Position numbers and translations under genes: made by a program. Shown here in pieces: positions 35,205 to 42,726 of a stretch of DNA of 55,429 nucleotides; within the stretch, counting starts at the first letter, position 1; each line of letters begins with the position of its first letter. The DNA lies in NCBI GenBank assembly GCA_046263195.1, contig JBHELG010000021.1, positions 1 through 55,429 of the forward strand, given 5' to 3'. Under the pieces are notes generated by a model. It was given only the letters and a program-made list of their open reading frames with translations. It searched no databases and had not been told where the DNA came from. Source of the stretch: JBHELG01 sp046263195 (GTDB lineage Bacteria > Actinomycetota > Nitriliruptoria > Nitriliruptorales > JAHWKO01).

Positions 35205-36011
35205 ATGGTGCCGTGCGCTTACCTGCGGGTCTTCGAGCCGCTCGAGTCCTTCCCCCTCCCCGAGCGTGAGGGTTGGGGTCGCTATGTTGCTGACGGGCGC
35301 TGGCTCACGGTCAATGCGGCGGTCGCGAGCGAGTCCGAGACCGCCGCCGCTCGTCTCATCACCAGACGCCCTCCGGCTGACGACCAGGCGGCCCTCGTAC
35401 GACGAGTGGGGCAGCGCATCCACGTGTGCCCCCTCGGATTGGCACAGCGTCACGCGGTGGCCCTGCTTGCCTTTCGGGAGGCGCTGCCTGAACCCGCTGC
35501 GAGCGCCTTCGTCTCACGCGACGAGGCACGGGCGGCGCTGAGTGCCGTCCGTCGTCGGCGTCGCCCTCCCCACATCCAGGAGGCGAGTTGGGAGGTGCCC
35601 CTACGCTGGTTCGCCGCCTTCGCGCCAGGTGAGCGCCATTTCGTCAATCCACCAGAAGGGGACGGCCCTCGCCTCACCTATCTCACGAGCGTCCGGGCAG
35701 CCTTGCGGCGCCTGGATCGGGCAATCGGCGTCGTCGAGGCGATGGTGGACAAATCCGACGAGCTGGTGGAGTCACTCAGCGACCTGCTGGACTGGCTCGC
35801 AAACTTCGACGAAGACAGTCTCGTCGAACTCGACTACGGGGGCCTCGTGACGTTCATCCCCGCCGCTGACCTCGCCACGGACAGCTCGTGCGAACAGCTA
35901 TGGGAGGCGATCGAAGATCTCGAACGCGGTGATCCCGATGCCGCTGTTGCCGGCTATGAAGCCCTGAGCGACCGCTGGCAGTTCCTGCGGCAACGCTGCC
36001 GGTCGAACTGA
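35205..36011 (+). CDS. Conserved-looking hypothetical protein
   Basis: Not recognised by function. The 268-residue soluble protein starts MVPCAYLRVFEPLESFPLPE. It has a basic middle (RSVRRRRRPPHIQEASWEVP-like, about residues 110-130), a stretch RWFAAFAPGERHFVNPPEG and an acidic, helical C-terminal half (SDLLDWLANFDEDSLVELDYGG). It has no membrane segments and no cofactor motif. Proteins of this general look sit next to branched-chain amino acid dehydrogenase genes in other actinobacteria as far as I recall, which agrees with the divergent gene here but gives no function. The ATG is chosen because the -10 box and the start of conserved-looking sequence coincide there. Confidence 0.7.
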   Translation: MVPCAYLRVFEPLESFPLPEREGWGRYVADGRWLTVNAAVASESETAAARLITRRPPADDQAALVRRVGQRIHVCPLGLAQRHAVALLAFREALPEPAASAFVSRDEARAALSAVRRRRRPPHIQEASWEVPLRWFAAFAPGERHFVNPPEGDGPRLTYLTSVRAALRRLDRAIGVVEAMVDKSDELVESLSDLLDWLANFDEDSLVELDYGGLVTFIPAADLATDSSCEQLWEAIEDLERGDPDAAVAGYEALSDRWQFLRQRCRSN

Positions 36012-36176
36012 CCCAGCGACCACCATGGGGCCTCCTTGGCCGTCATGCCTCGTCTCATACTGACTGCGTAGGAAGGTGGGCGGCACGACGGGCCGTTGAT
36101 CGGACGCGAGGAATGCCGCGTTCCTTACCGTCCTGGTTGTCTTGGTGGCGGGAACAGCACGAAAGCGAGGAGTGCG

Positions 36177-36620
36177 ATGAAGTCGAAGCTGCTCTACGAG
36201 TCGCCGGATCGTCTGCGCACGTTTGCCGTCGTCTTCGCGAAGGGCGATGAGGCGAAGTTGGGCCTCGAGCGGTTCGCGCGCGACAGGCGTATCACCGGCG
36301 CTGCCCTGACCGGGATCGGGGCGTTCCGCGAGGCGACCCTCGGTTACTACGATCCCGATGAGCTCGAATACTTGGACCTACCCGTCACCGAGCAGGTCGA
36401 GGTGCTGTCACTGATCGGGAACGTAACGCTCGAGCAGGGCGAACCTGTTGTGCACGCGCACGCCGTAGTGGGAAAGCGCAACGGTTCGACCGCTGGAGGT
36501 CACCTCAAGTCCGCGACCGTGTGGCCGACACTCGAGGTCCTCATCGAGGAAACCCCCCGGCACCTACGCAGGCGGTACGACCGCGAGACTGGCCTCGCCC
36601 TCATCGACCTGACGGCCTAG
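36177..36620 (+). CDS. PPC/DUF296 (PD1-like) domain protein
   Basis: A 147-residue single-domain protein of the PCC/DUF296 family. Family marks are VFAKGDEAKLGLERFARDR, the ITGAALTGIGAFREATLGYYD strand pair (in parts), VEVLSLIGNVTLEQGEPVVHAHAVVG and GGHLKSATVWPTLEVLI; the histidines of HAHA and GGHL are the metal-binding positions. Many members are called DNA-binding, but the bacterial function is unclear. ATG 36177 has a gcgaggag Shine-Dalgarno. It converges with the YczE-like gene (stop to stop two bases). Confidence 0.85.
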   Translation: MKSKLLYESPDRLRTFAVVFAKGDEAKLGLERFARDRRITGAALTGIGAFREATLGYYDPDELEYLDLPVTEQVEVLSLIGNVTLEQGEPVVHAHAVVGKRNGSTAGGHLKSATVWPTLEVLIEETPRHLRRRYDRETGLALIDLTA

Positions 36621-36622
36621 CT

Positions 36623-37297
36623 TCACCGGGCCGCTGCGGCCTCCTCGGGTCCGACCAGAGCGCCAGCCATCCCAGAAGGCCGCGGAGAGACAGGGGGTGG
36701 ACGTGGGACAGCCTTCTCCAGCACCGGCTGGATGATGTGTCCCAAAGTCAGGGCCACGAGGAGCGTGCCGACACCCACCGTCCCCCCGAGGGCCCAGCCG
36801 ACCGCCAGCGCGCCCACTTCGAGGCCCGTGCGCACCCACCGCACCGGAATGCCTCGTTCGGCCAGCCCGGTCATGAGACCATCGCGAGGGCCCGGACCCA
36901 GACCCGCGGCGATATAGCACCCGGCGCCCAGACCGAACAGCAGCGTCCCCAGCAGCAGGTACGTGATCCGGATCGGCAAGCCGGGCGCATGCGGCAGGAG
37001 CGTCAGGCCAAGGTCGACCATCGGTCCCACGAGGAAGGCATTGAGGATCGTGCCCAGGCGAGGACGCAACCGCAGGGGGATCCACGCCATGAATACGAGC
37101 AGGCCCACCACTATCACGGTCGTTCCGACAGACAGGGAGGTCCGGCGGGCGATGCCCTGATGGAGCACGTCCCATGGTGCGGCACCGAGGTCTGCCGCGA
37201 GCAGCATGGCCACTCCGAGCCCCATGACCGACAAGCCACACACGAGTTGGGCCAGCCGGCGACGCAACGGCACGGGCGTCAAAGTGACCTCAGGCAT
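36623..37297 (-). CDS. YczE/YyaS-type integral membrane protein
   Basis: A 224-residue membrane protein with about five or six helices and the pattern of the YczE/YitT-like family: ADLGAAPWDVLHQGIA near the N terminus, GTILNAFLVGPMVDLGL in the middle and AAGLGPGPRDGLMTGLAER later. Bacillus YczE is known to affect surfactin production, but the molecular role is unknown. I take ATG 37297; a TTG three codons earlier is possible. Confidence 0.82.
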   Translation of the reverse strand: MPEVTLTPVPLRRRLAQLVCGLSVMGLGVAMLLAADLGAAPWDVLHQGIARRTSLSVGTTVIVVGLLVFMAWIPLRLRPRLGTILNAFLVGPMVDLGLTLLPHAPGLPIRITYLLLGTLLFGLGAGCYIAAGLGPGPRDGLMTGLAERGIPVRWVRTGLEVGALAVGWALGGTVGVGTLLVALTLGHIIQPVLEKAVPRPPPVSPRPSGMAGALVGPEEAAAAR

Positions 37298-37350
37298 GTT
37301 CCGCAATCACGAGGCGCAGTTGCGCGTCCAGCACATGAACAGATGAAATG

Positions 37351-38064
37351 CTACGACTCTTCCTTCCCGTCAGCTCGGGAGCGTGCGATCCGTGCCGCAC
37401 GGCGGGCCCCACGCAGAGCCTGTGGCGTGCGGGCGCGTCGCGCAGCGGCCAAAACGACGTCGACCGCGACCTCGGGGCTCGTCCTCCATGCCGCGTGCAC
37501 GACAACCGGACGCACGCCCGGACGGGTTCGGACGTAGTACCCCACGAGCTCACCGTCCAGCACGAGGGGCTCGATCGCCCCTCGACGGTCAGCCGGCCAC
37601 TTCCCAGAGGCGGCGAGCGGGCGTTCGGTGACGCCGACCGTCGGAAGATCGAGCACGGCACCGAGGTGGAGCGCCAGCCCTGCCCGTCTGGGATGGTCAC
37701 GACCCGTGGCATCGACGATCACCAGCTCCGGTCGTTCCTCGAGCGCGAGCACGGCCCGCCAACGCAGCCGTCCCTCCCGCAGGGCAAGCAACCCTGCGAC
37801 GTAGCCCGCCCCGGCCATACCGGCGACGACCACGGAGGTGGCCGGATGACCGTGCCGCTTCAAGGCCGCGCTCGCCCATCCGTAGTCGCCCGCCCTGCCA
37901 CGGCCGGTGACCCCGCGGGCGAAGCAGATGTACGAGGCACCCACCGACTGGGGAACCCCGGTGGGAACCCAGGGCGGCGGTTCGGCTGCGGCCAGGTTTG
38001 CTTGTACGACCAGCAGGTCCGCTTCCGTTTCCGGCCAGGGGCCAGCGGCAGGGCCGTACTCCAG
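37351..38064 (-). CDS. Endonuclease V-like protein with altered active site
   Basis: Endonuclease V cuts DNA or RNA near inosine. This ~237-residue protein keeps the family frame: AAGYVAGLLALREGR-type block (GYVAGLLALREG, with Glu), ELVIVDATGRDHPRRAG (Asp, corresponding to VDGxGxxHPR), and LDLPTVGVTERPLA. However, the first catalytic Asp (in GVDxSY) is replaced by GASYICF, and the lysine of GVAKxxL is Glu (GVTERPL), so normal activity is doubtful. The frame opens only after the nurA stop. The N-terminal EADLLVVQANLAAAEPP belongs to the fold, so the start must lie upstream of the GTG at 37944; a CTG at 38064, after gggggtgagg, is my tentative choice. It is the last gene of the repair operon. 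Confidence 0.7.
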   Translation of the reverse strand: MEYGPAAGPWPETEADLLVVQANLAAAEPPPWVPTGVPQSVGASYICFARGVTGRGRAGDYGWASAALKRHGHPATSVVVAGMAGAGYVAGLLALREGRLRWRAVLALEERPELVIVDATGRDHPRRAGLALHLGAVLDLPTVGVTERPLAASGKWPADRRGAIEPLVLDGELVGYYVRTRPGVRPVVVHAAWRTSPEVAVDVVLAAARRARTPQALRGARRAARIARSRADGKEES

Positions 38065-38070
38065 CCAGCC

Positions 38071-39081
38071 TCACCCCCCGCAGACCGCGGCTCGCAATGC
38101 TCGCTCGACGTGAGCTGGATCCCCGAGACGGCGGCGCAGCTCACGCTCGAGCCCCCCAATGGGATAGAGGTTCTGCGGCGCACGCGGATCCTTGTGCGCG
38201 GCGGAGGCGAAGCGCGGCAGAGTCCGAGCGCTGCGGTCCGCCAGCGCGCGTGCGGCCGCTGGCGGGAGATCGGCTGAAGCCTCGCAGCGCACGATCCCCG
38301 CCCAGGGATGTCCCTCGCCGCCAGGCAGGCGTAGATACCACGAGAACCGACTCCAGGAGGTCTGGGTGAGGAAAAGGGGACTGCGCTGCCCCGGCTGGAG
38401 ACGTGGGACGATCTCTCCCAGCGCCGGCGGCAGGTAGGCCACCCGGTGCGTCTTCACGTACCCGATGGCTCCGGAGACGTTTTGACGGCCGTTGAGTGGG
38501 CCGTCCACCACGATCAGATCGGGCGTTCCATCGCAGGCGGGCTGGCTGCGGTCCTCCGGCCCGGGGTTCGTCAGGGCCCTGGCTGCGACCGCGACCTCGA
38601 GTTCACCCATGCGCTGCTGGAGGCCGAGTGAGAGCTGATCGACATCGTCGCCAGCGACCGTGAGGAAGGGATAGGCCCCTGCCCTGGTCATGAGCGAAGC
38701 TTCCTCGTCCGGCGCCGCCGCCGCCGGGGCGAACAAGCCGCGCCGGACCTCCACGGCGGTGATGGAGGCCTGGTCGTGCTGGCAACGTACGGCACCAGCC
38801 GCGTATGAAGCGCAGATCCCCATGCGCGTGACACCGTCGCTGCCCGTGATCCACACCCGGGCGTCGATGCGGCGTACGCCGTCAATGACGTGGACCCGGC
38901 GTGCTGGTGGCGTCTCGGGCCTCGGGTCGAGGGGCCGCCAGGCGGCCGCCGGCAGCTCCGCGTCGACGTCGATCACGGCATCGGAGGGCGCCTGCGGCTG
39001 CGACTCGTGCGAGGAACCGTATTCGGGCGCCCAAGGCTCCACTCTGATCGTGCGCACGCTCACGCGGGCCGCCCCGTGCAC
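38071..39081 (-). CDS. nurA: NurA-like 5'-3' nuclease
   Basis: NurA is the nuclease partner of the HerA translocase in archaeal DNA end resection. This 336-residue protein has two Asp-containing strands typical of the fold: RVHVIDGVRRIDARVWI (near residue 65) and DLIVVDGPLNGRQNV (about 187-201). It also has SLFLTQTSWSRFSWYLRLPG-like strands (described in parts) and a C-terminal PQNLYPIGGLERELRRRLGD that resembles the NurA finish. The assignment rests on these motifs and on its position behind herA, mre11 and rad50. The GTG at 39081 lacks a Shine-Dalgarno; later GTGs at about 39063 and 39057 are alternatives. It is followed, in the same frame, by the endonuclease V-like gene. Confidence 0.75.
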   Translation of the reverse strand: MHGAARVSVRTIRVEPWAPEYGSSHESQPQAPSDAVIDVDAELPAAAWRPLDPRPETPPARRVHVIDGVRRIDARVWITGSDGVTRMGICASYAAGAVRCQHDQASITAVEVRRGLFAPAAAAPDEEASLMTRAGAYPFLTVAGDDVDQLSLGLQQRMGELEVAVAARALTNPGPEDRSQPACDGTPDLIVVDGPLNGRQNVSGAIGYVKTHRVAYLPPALGEIVPRLQPGQRSPLFLTQTSWSRFSWYLRLPGGEGHPWAGIVRCEASADLPPAAARALADRSARTLPRFASAAHKDPRAPQNLYPIGGLERELRRRLGDPAHVERALRAAVCGG

Positions 39082-39100
39082 AGGAAGCTCGGGAGGCGCT

Positions 39101-41491
39101 TCATGCCATCACCCTGTCGACCGTTGAGACGCTGGCCGCCTTGCGCACTTCGAAGCGAACAGGCACCCGCTCGGCCAGGTCACGGACGTGCGTGACGAGG
39201 CCGACCATACGTCCCCGGGCGCCCAGTTCCTCGATGGCGGCCGTGACGACCTCCAGAGTGTCGGCGTCGAGGGTGCCGAAGCCCTCGTCGAGGAAGAGCG
39301 CGTCGAGTCTTGCCGTCCCATGGGCCGCGAGGTCGGCAACGTGGTCAGCGAGCGCGAGGGCCAGCGCCAACGAGGCGAGAAACGTCTCTCCACCGGAGAG
39401 CGTCCGCGCCGAGCGCATCTCGTCGGCGTTTCTGTGGTCGACTACCTGGAAGCTGCTGCCTGCGTCGAGCGCGAGGGAGTAGGCGCCCGACGACAGCTCC
39501 CGCAGGATGTTGGAAGCCCCGGTCACGAGCCGGCGCAGAGCGCGGTTCAAGAGCCACTTCTCGAAGTGTCGCGCGTCGAGGTGCTGTCCGAGAGCCCGAG
39601 CCAGACGGGCCTGGGTCCGAGCCACTTCACGCTCTCGTTTCACCCGCGCGGACTCCTCTAGTGCGCGTCCCAGTCGCTCACAGTCGGCGCGGGCACGTGT
39701 GAGCGCGATCACCACACTGTCCCGTGGCGTATCGCCAGACGCCTCGACTCCGTGCGCCGCGCAGGCGGCCCACAGATCGGACACGAGCTGCTGGAAGCGG
39801 CGCTCGGCCACGTCGGCCTCGCGCTGCGCGTGCTCAGCCTCGAGCCGGTGCGCGGGGGCACAAGAACCTGCCCAGTCCGCCAGCTCGCTCCAGGCCCGCT
39901 CGAGTTCCCGTCGATCGCTGGTGGGCGGACGGAGCGCTGCCACACGGTCCCGGGCGATGTCGAAGCCGCGCCAAGCCTCCTCCCGCTCCCCGTCGAGCAT
40001 GGCGAGCCTGCCCAAGGCCTCGTCACGGCTGCGGCGGGCAGCCCGCTCTTCGCTCCGAGCCTCCATGAGGTGAGCCTGAGCGCCCTGAATGGCGGTGAGC
40101 AGTCGAACTGCGGTGTCACGGTCAGGTTCACCACGGAGCGAGGCTTTCACCTGCTCGAGTTCCGCCGCCACCGCCTCGTGCCGGGTTTCAGCCCGGGTGC
40201 GTTCGTCCTGCGCGAGTTCACGGCGTCCCGCCGCATCGCGGACTGCCGCCCGGGCCGCATCGAGCTCCTGCTGCGCGGCGACGAGATCCGCCGGAGTGGG
40301 CGGTACGGACAGCTCTGCGACTTGCTGCCGGCACACCGGGCAGGCCTCACCTTGCCGGAGGTGCTTGGCGAGGTCGTGAGCGGCGTGGGAAAGGCGGGTC
40401 TGCTCCAGCCGCGCCGAGGCTTCGGCCATCCAGAGCTCGGTGGAATCAGAAGCGGCGCGGGCCTGCGACTCGGCTTCACGGGCCAGATCGCGCGCCAGGC
40501 GCGCCTGGTCGCCTTCTCGGGCAAGATGGGCTTGCCGCTCGTGACGGTCGAGCCGGCTGCGCGCCTCGGCTTCCGAGGGCAACCCCTCGAGGGTCCCTTC
40601 GGCCGACTCCCTCTCCGCCGCCGCCTCAGACAGCCTGCGCTCGGCGGCGTCGGCGTCGTCGGACGCCGAGCGTAGTCGGGCGGCCAGCTCGGGGACCTCG
40701 GCGGGGACGACGAGGGCAGCGAGGGCCCGGGCCCTCTCCGCCGCCTGCACTGCTCGCTCACGCGCCTCGCGGGCCGACTCGACGAGGACGTCGAGCTCCG
40801 GCTGGGAGGCCTCGATGCGTGCCAGCAGCCCCTCGAGTTCGCGGGTACGCGCCTCGGAGGCCTCGAATGCGTCGAGGGTGGCCTCCGCCAGGTCGTGCTC
40901 GAGCCGCTCGGTCAGCAGCGCTACGCGCGTCTCGGCGGTTGCGGCGCGGCGGTTGGCTCCCTGCGCAACCCGGCGATAGATGTCGAGATCGAGCAGTTTG
41001 ACGAGCAGGTCCTGCCGTTCCTTCGGGCGCGCGTGGAGGAACTCGGCGAAGTCGCCCTGTGGCAGCACGACGCACTTCGTGAAATGCTCGAAGGGCAGGC
41101 CGATGAGCCGCTCCACCGCCGCGGACAACTCGTCGGCATTGCCCGCGAGCGAGGCGCCATCACTTCGCTCGAGTCGGGCCTCCTTTGTCGTCGCTCCTCC
41201 ATTCATCGTGCGCCGGACAACCCTGACGGCGCTGTAGGAGCTGTCGCCGACGGCAAAGTCGAGTCGAACTCGAGCCTGGGTCGTGCCCTGACTGATCACG
41301 GGCGCAACCAGGCGCCGGTCGTCGTAGCGGGGTACCGAGCCGTAGAGCGCGAAGACGATCGCGTCGATGACACTGGACTTGCCCGCGCCCGTCGGGCCCG
41401 TGAGGGCGAACAGTTCGACACCGTCGAAATCGACCTCCACCCGCTCACGAAAGGAGGCGAACCCGTCGAGCTCAAGCCGGATCGGGCGCAT
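39101..41491 (-). CDS. sbcC: SbcC/Rad50-type SMC-like ATPase
   Basis: The 796-residue ATPase partner of Mre11/SbcD in processing DNA ends. The N-terminal part has the Walker A GPTGAGKSSVIDAIVFALYG near residue 32 and the Q-loop CVVLPQGDFAEFL. Long coiled coils follow, with a central zinc-hook motif EACPVCRQQV (Cys-x2-Cys). The C-terminal part has the signature LSGGETFLASLALALALAD, Walker B LDALFLDEGFGTLD and a D-loop. It is shorter than E. coli SbcC (over 1000 residues), because of shorter coils. The ATG overlaps the end of the mre11 gene by 20 bp, consistent with coupled synthesis. Confidence 0.96.
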   Translation of the reverse strand: MRPIRLELDGFASFRERVEVDFDGVELFALTGPTGAGKSSVIDAIVFALYGSVPRYDDRRLVAPVISQGTTQARVRLDFAVGDSSYSAVRVVRRTMNGGATTKEARLERSDGASLAGNADELSAAVERLIGLPFEHFTKCVVLPQGDFAEFLHARPKERQDLLVKLLDLDIYRRVAQGANRRAATAETRVALLTERLEHDLAEATLDAFEASEARTRELEGLLARIEASQPELDVLVESAREARERAVQAAERARALAALVVPAEVPELAARLRSASDDADAAERRLSEAAAERESAEGTLEGLPSEAEARSRLDRHERQAHLAREGDQARLARDLAREAESQARAASDSTELWMAEASARLEQTRLSHAAHDLAKHLRQGEACPVCRQQVAELSVPPTPADLVAAQQELDAARAAVRDAAGRRELAQDERTRAETRHEAVAAELEQVKASLRGEPDRDTAVRLLTAIQGAQAHLMEARSEERAARRSRDEALGRLAMLDGEREEAWRGFDIARDRVAALRPPTSDRRELERAWSELADWAGSCAPAHRLEAEHAQREADVAERRFQQLVSDLWAACAAHGVEASGDTPRDSVVIALTRARADCERLGRALEESARVKREREVARTQARLARALGQHLDARHFEKWLLNRALRRLVTGASNILRELSSGAYSLALDAGSSFQVVDHRNADEMRSARTLSGGETFLASLALALALADHVADLAAHGTARLDALFLDEGFGTLDADTLEVVTAAIEELGARGRMVGLVTHVRDLAERVPVRFEVRKAASVSTVDRVMA

Positions 41492-42632
41492 AGGCCTCCT
41501 CGAGCAGTTCTACGAACAGCGCCCCGACGGCGGCGTCCTCGACGTCGTTGTCGCGCAGGTACTCCTCGAACAGCTCCTGTGGTGAGCGTCGCATGCTCGC
41601 CAGCGACCACTCAGAGTCCTCGTCGCGTTCAGGGGTGGCCACGGCGACGGCGACATCGACCGCGTTCGGCAGCACCGCTCGCACGTCATCGGCGAGACCT
41701 GCCCGCGGGGACCCTTGAAGCACGACTCGCAGAAAGTCATCGTCCAGGTCGCGGTGAGCGGTCACCTCGGCCAGCGTGCCCTTCAGGGTCCTCAGGCGGC
41801 GCCCCGATCGGAGGGGAACGGGTCGGACCCGCGCCGGCATCCCGGGTTCGGCATCCACGATGAGCACACAGTTGTCGCCCGGGGCCTCCCCGAAGTCGAG
41901 TTGGAGTGGCGAACCGCAGTACCAGATCGGACAGGCCCCGGGGACGAGTTGCGGTCGGTGGAGATGACCCAGGGCGACGTAGTGGGCGTTCGGGGGGAAC
42001 ACCTGAGGCGGGACGACGTAGTCGAACACCGTATGGGCGGGACGCTCGCCACCCCCCAGTGCGGCGCCCGTCACCGGGAGGTGGGCGACGACGAAGTTCA
42101 CCGATTCGACCGTGAACCCCGTGGTGAGCGCCGCAACGATCTGACGCATCCGTTCCGCGTAGCGGCCGGCGTGGGCGTCGGCGTCGAGCCGCATGAGGTC
42201 GTCAGCCTTGACGATCGACCGCTGGGACAGGAATGGCAGCAGCGCGACCCGGACAACCTCGCCTCGGCGGGTGCGCAGCGGAAGGACCCCGCCTTCCGTG
42301 GGGCGGGCGAGGTGGGCGCCGGCATGAATCGTGGTCAGGTTGAGCAGCGGCTTGACTGCCGCGAGCCTCTGGGGACTGTCGTGATTCCCGGCGATCACGA
42401 CGACGTGTGCTCCGGTCGCGGCAAGGTCGAGCAGGGCCCGGTAGACGATGTGCTCCGATTCGGGTGTCGGGGCGGACGAGTCGAACAGGTCACCGGCGAC
42501 CAGCACGAGGTCCACCTCCTCGCTGCCGGCGAGCTGCGCGATCTCGGACAGCACGGTTCGATGCTCCTCGGCGCGACTGCGGCCCCGAATGGTCTTGCCG
42601 ACATGCCAGTCGGAGGTGTGCAGCGCCCTCAC
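41472..42632 (-). CDS. sbcD: SbcD/Mre11-type exonuclease subunit
   Basis: A 386-residue metallophosphoesterase nuclease that works with SbcC/Rad50. All five metal-binding motifs are present: TSDWHVGK, AGDLFDSS, IAGNHDSP, VAHLPVTG and LGHLHRPQ. A capping domain and a C-terminal helix that should bind the Rad50 coils follow. I take GTG 42632, with the Shine-Dalgarno aggagggg five bases before it, rather than a start seven codons upstream. It follows herA after about 95 bp. Confidence 0.95.
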   Translation of the reverse strand: MRALHTSDWHVGKTIRGRSRAEEHRTVLSEIAQLAGSEEVDLVLVAGDLFDSSAPTPESEHIVYRALLDLAATGAHVVVIAGNHDSPQRLAAVKPLLNLTTIHAGAHLARPTEGGVLPLRTRRGEVVRVALLPFLSQRSIVKADDLMRLDADAHAGRYAERMRQIVAALTTGFTVESVNFVVAHLPVTGAALGGGERPAHTVFDYVVPPQVFPPNAHYVALGHLHRPQLVPGACPIWYCGSPLQLDFGEAPGDNCVLIVDAEPGMPARVRPVPLRSGRRLRTLKGTLAEVTAHRDLDDDFLRVVLQGSPRAGLADDVRAVLPNAVDVAVAVATPERDEDSEWSLASMRRSPQELFEEYLRDNDVEDAAVGALFVELLEEAYAPDPA

Positions 42633-42726
42633 CTGGGCCCCTCCTGCCCGCACGCTCGTGCAGGAGCCTCCGTTCCCGGTCTGCCACGTCCGGGGTGTCC
42701 GCGTCGTGCCGGTCGCGGCTGAGACA

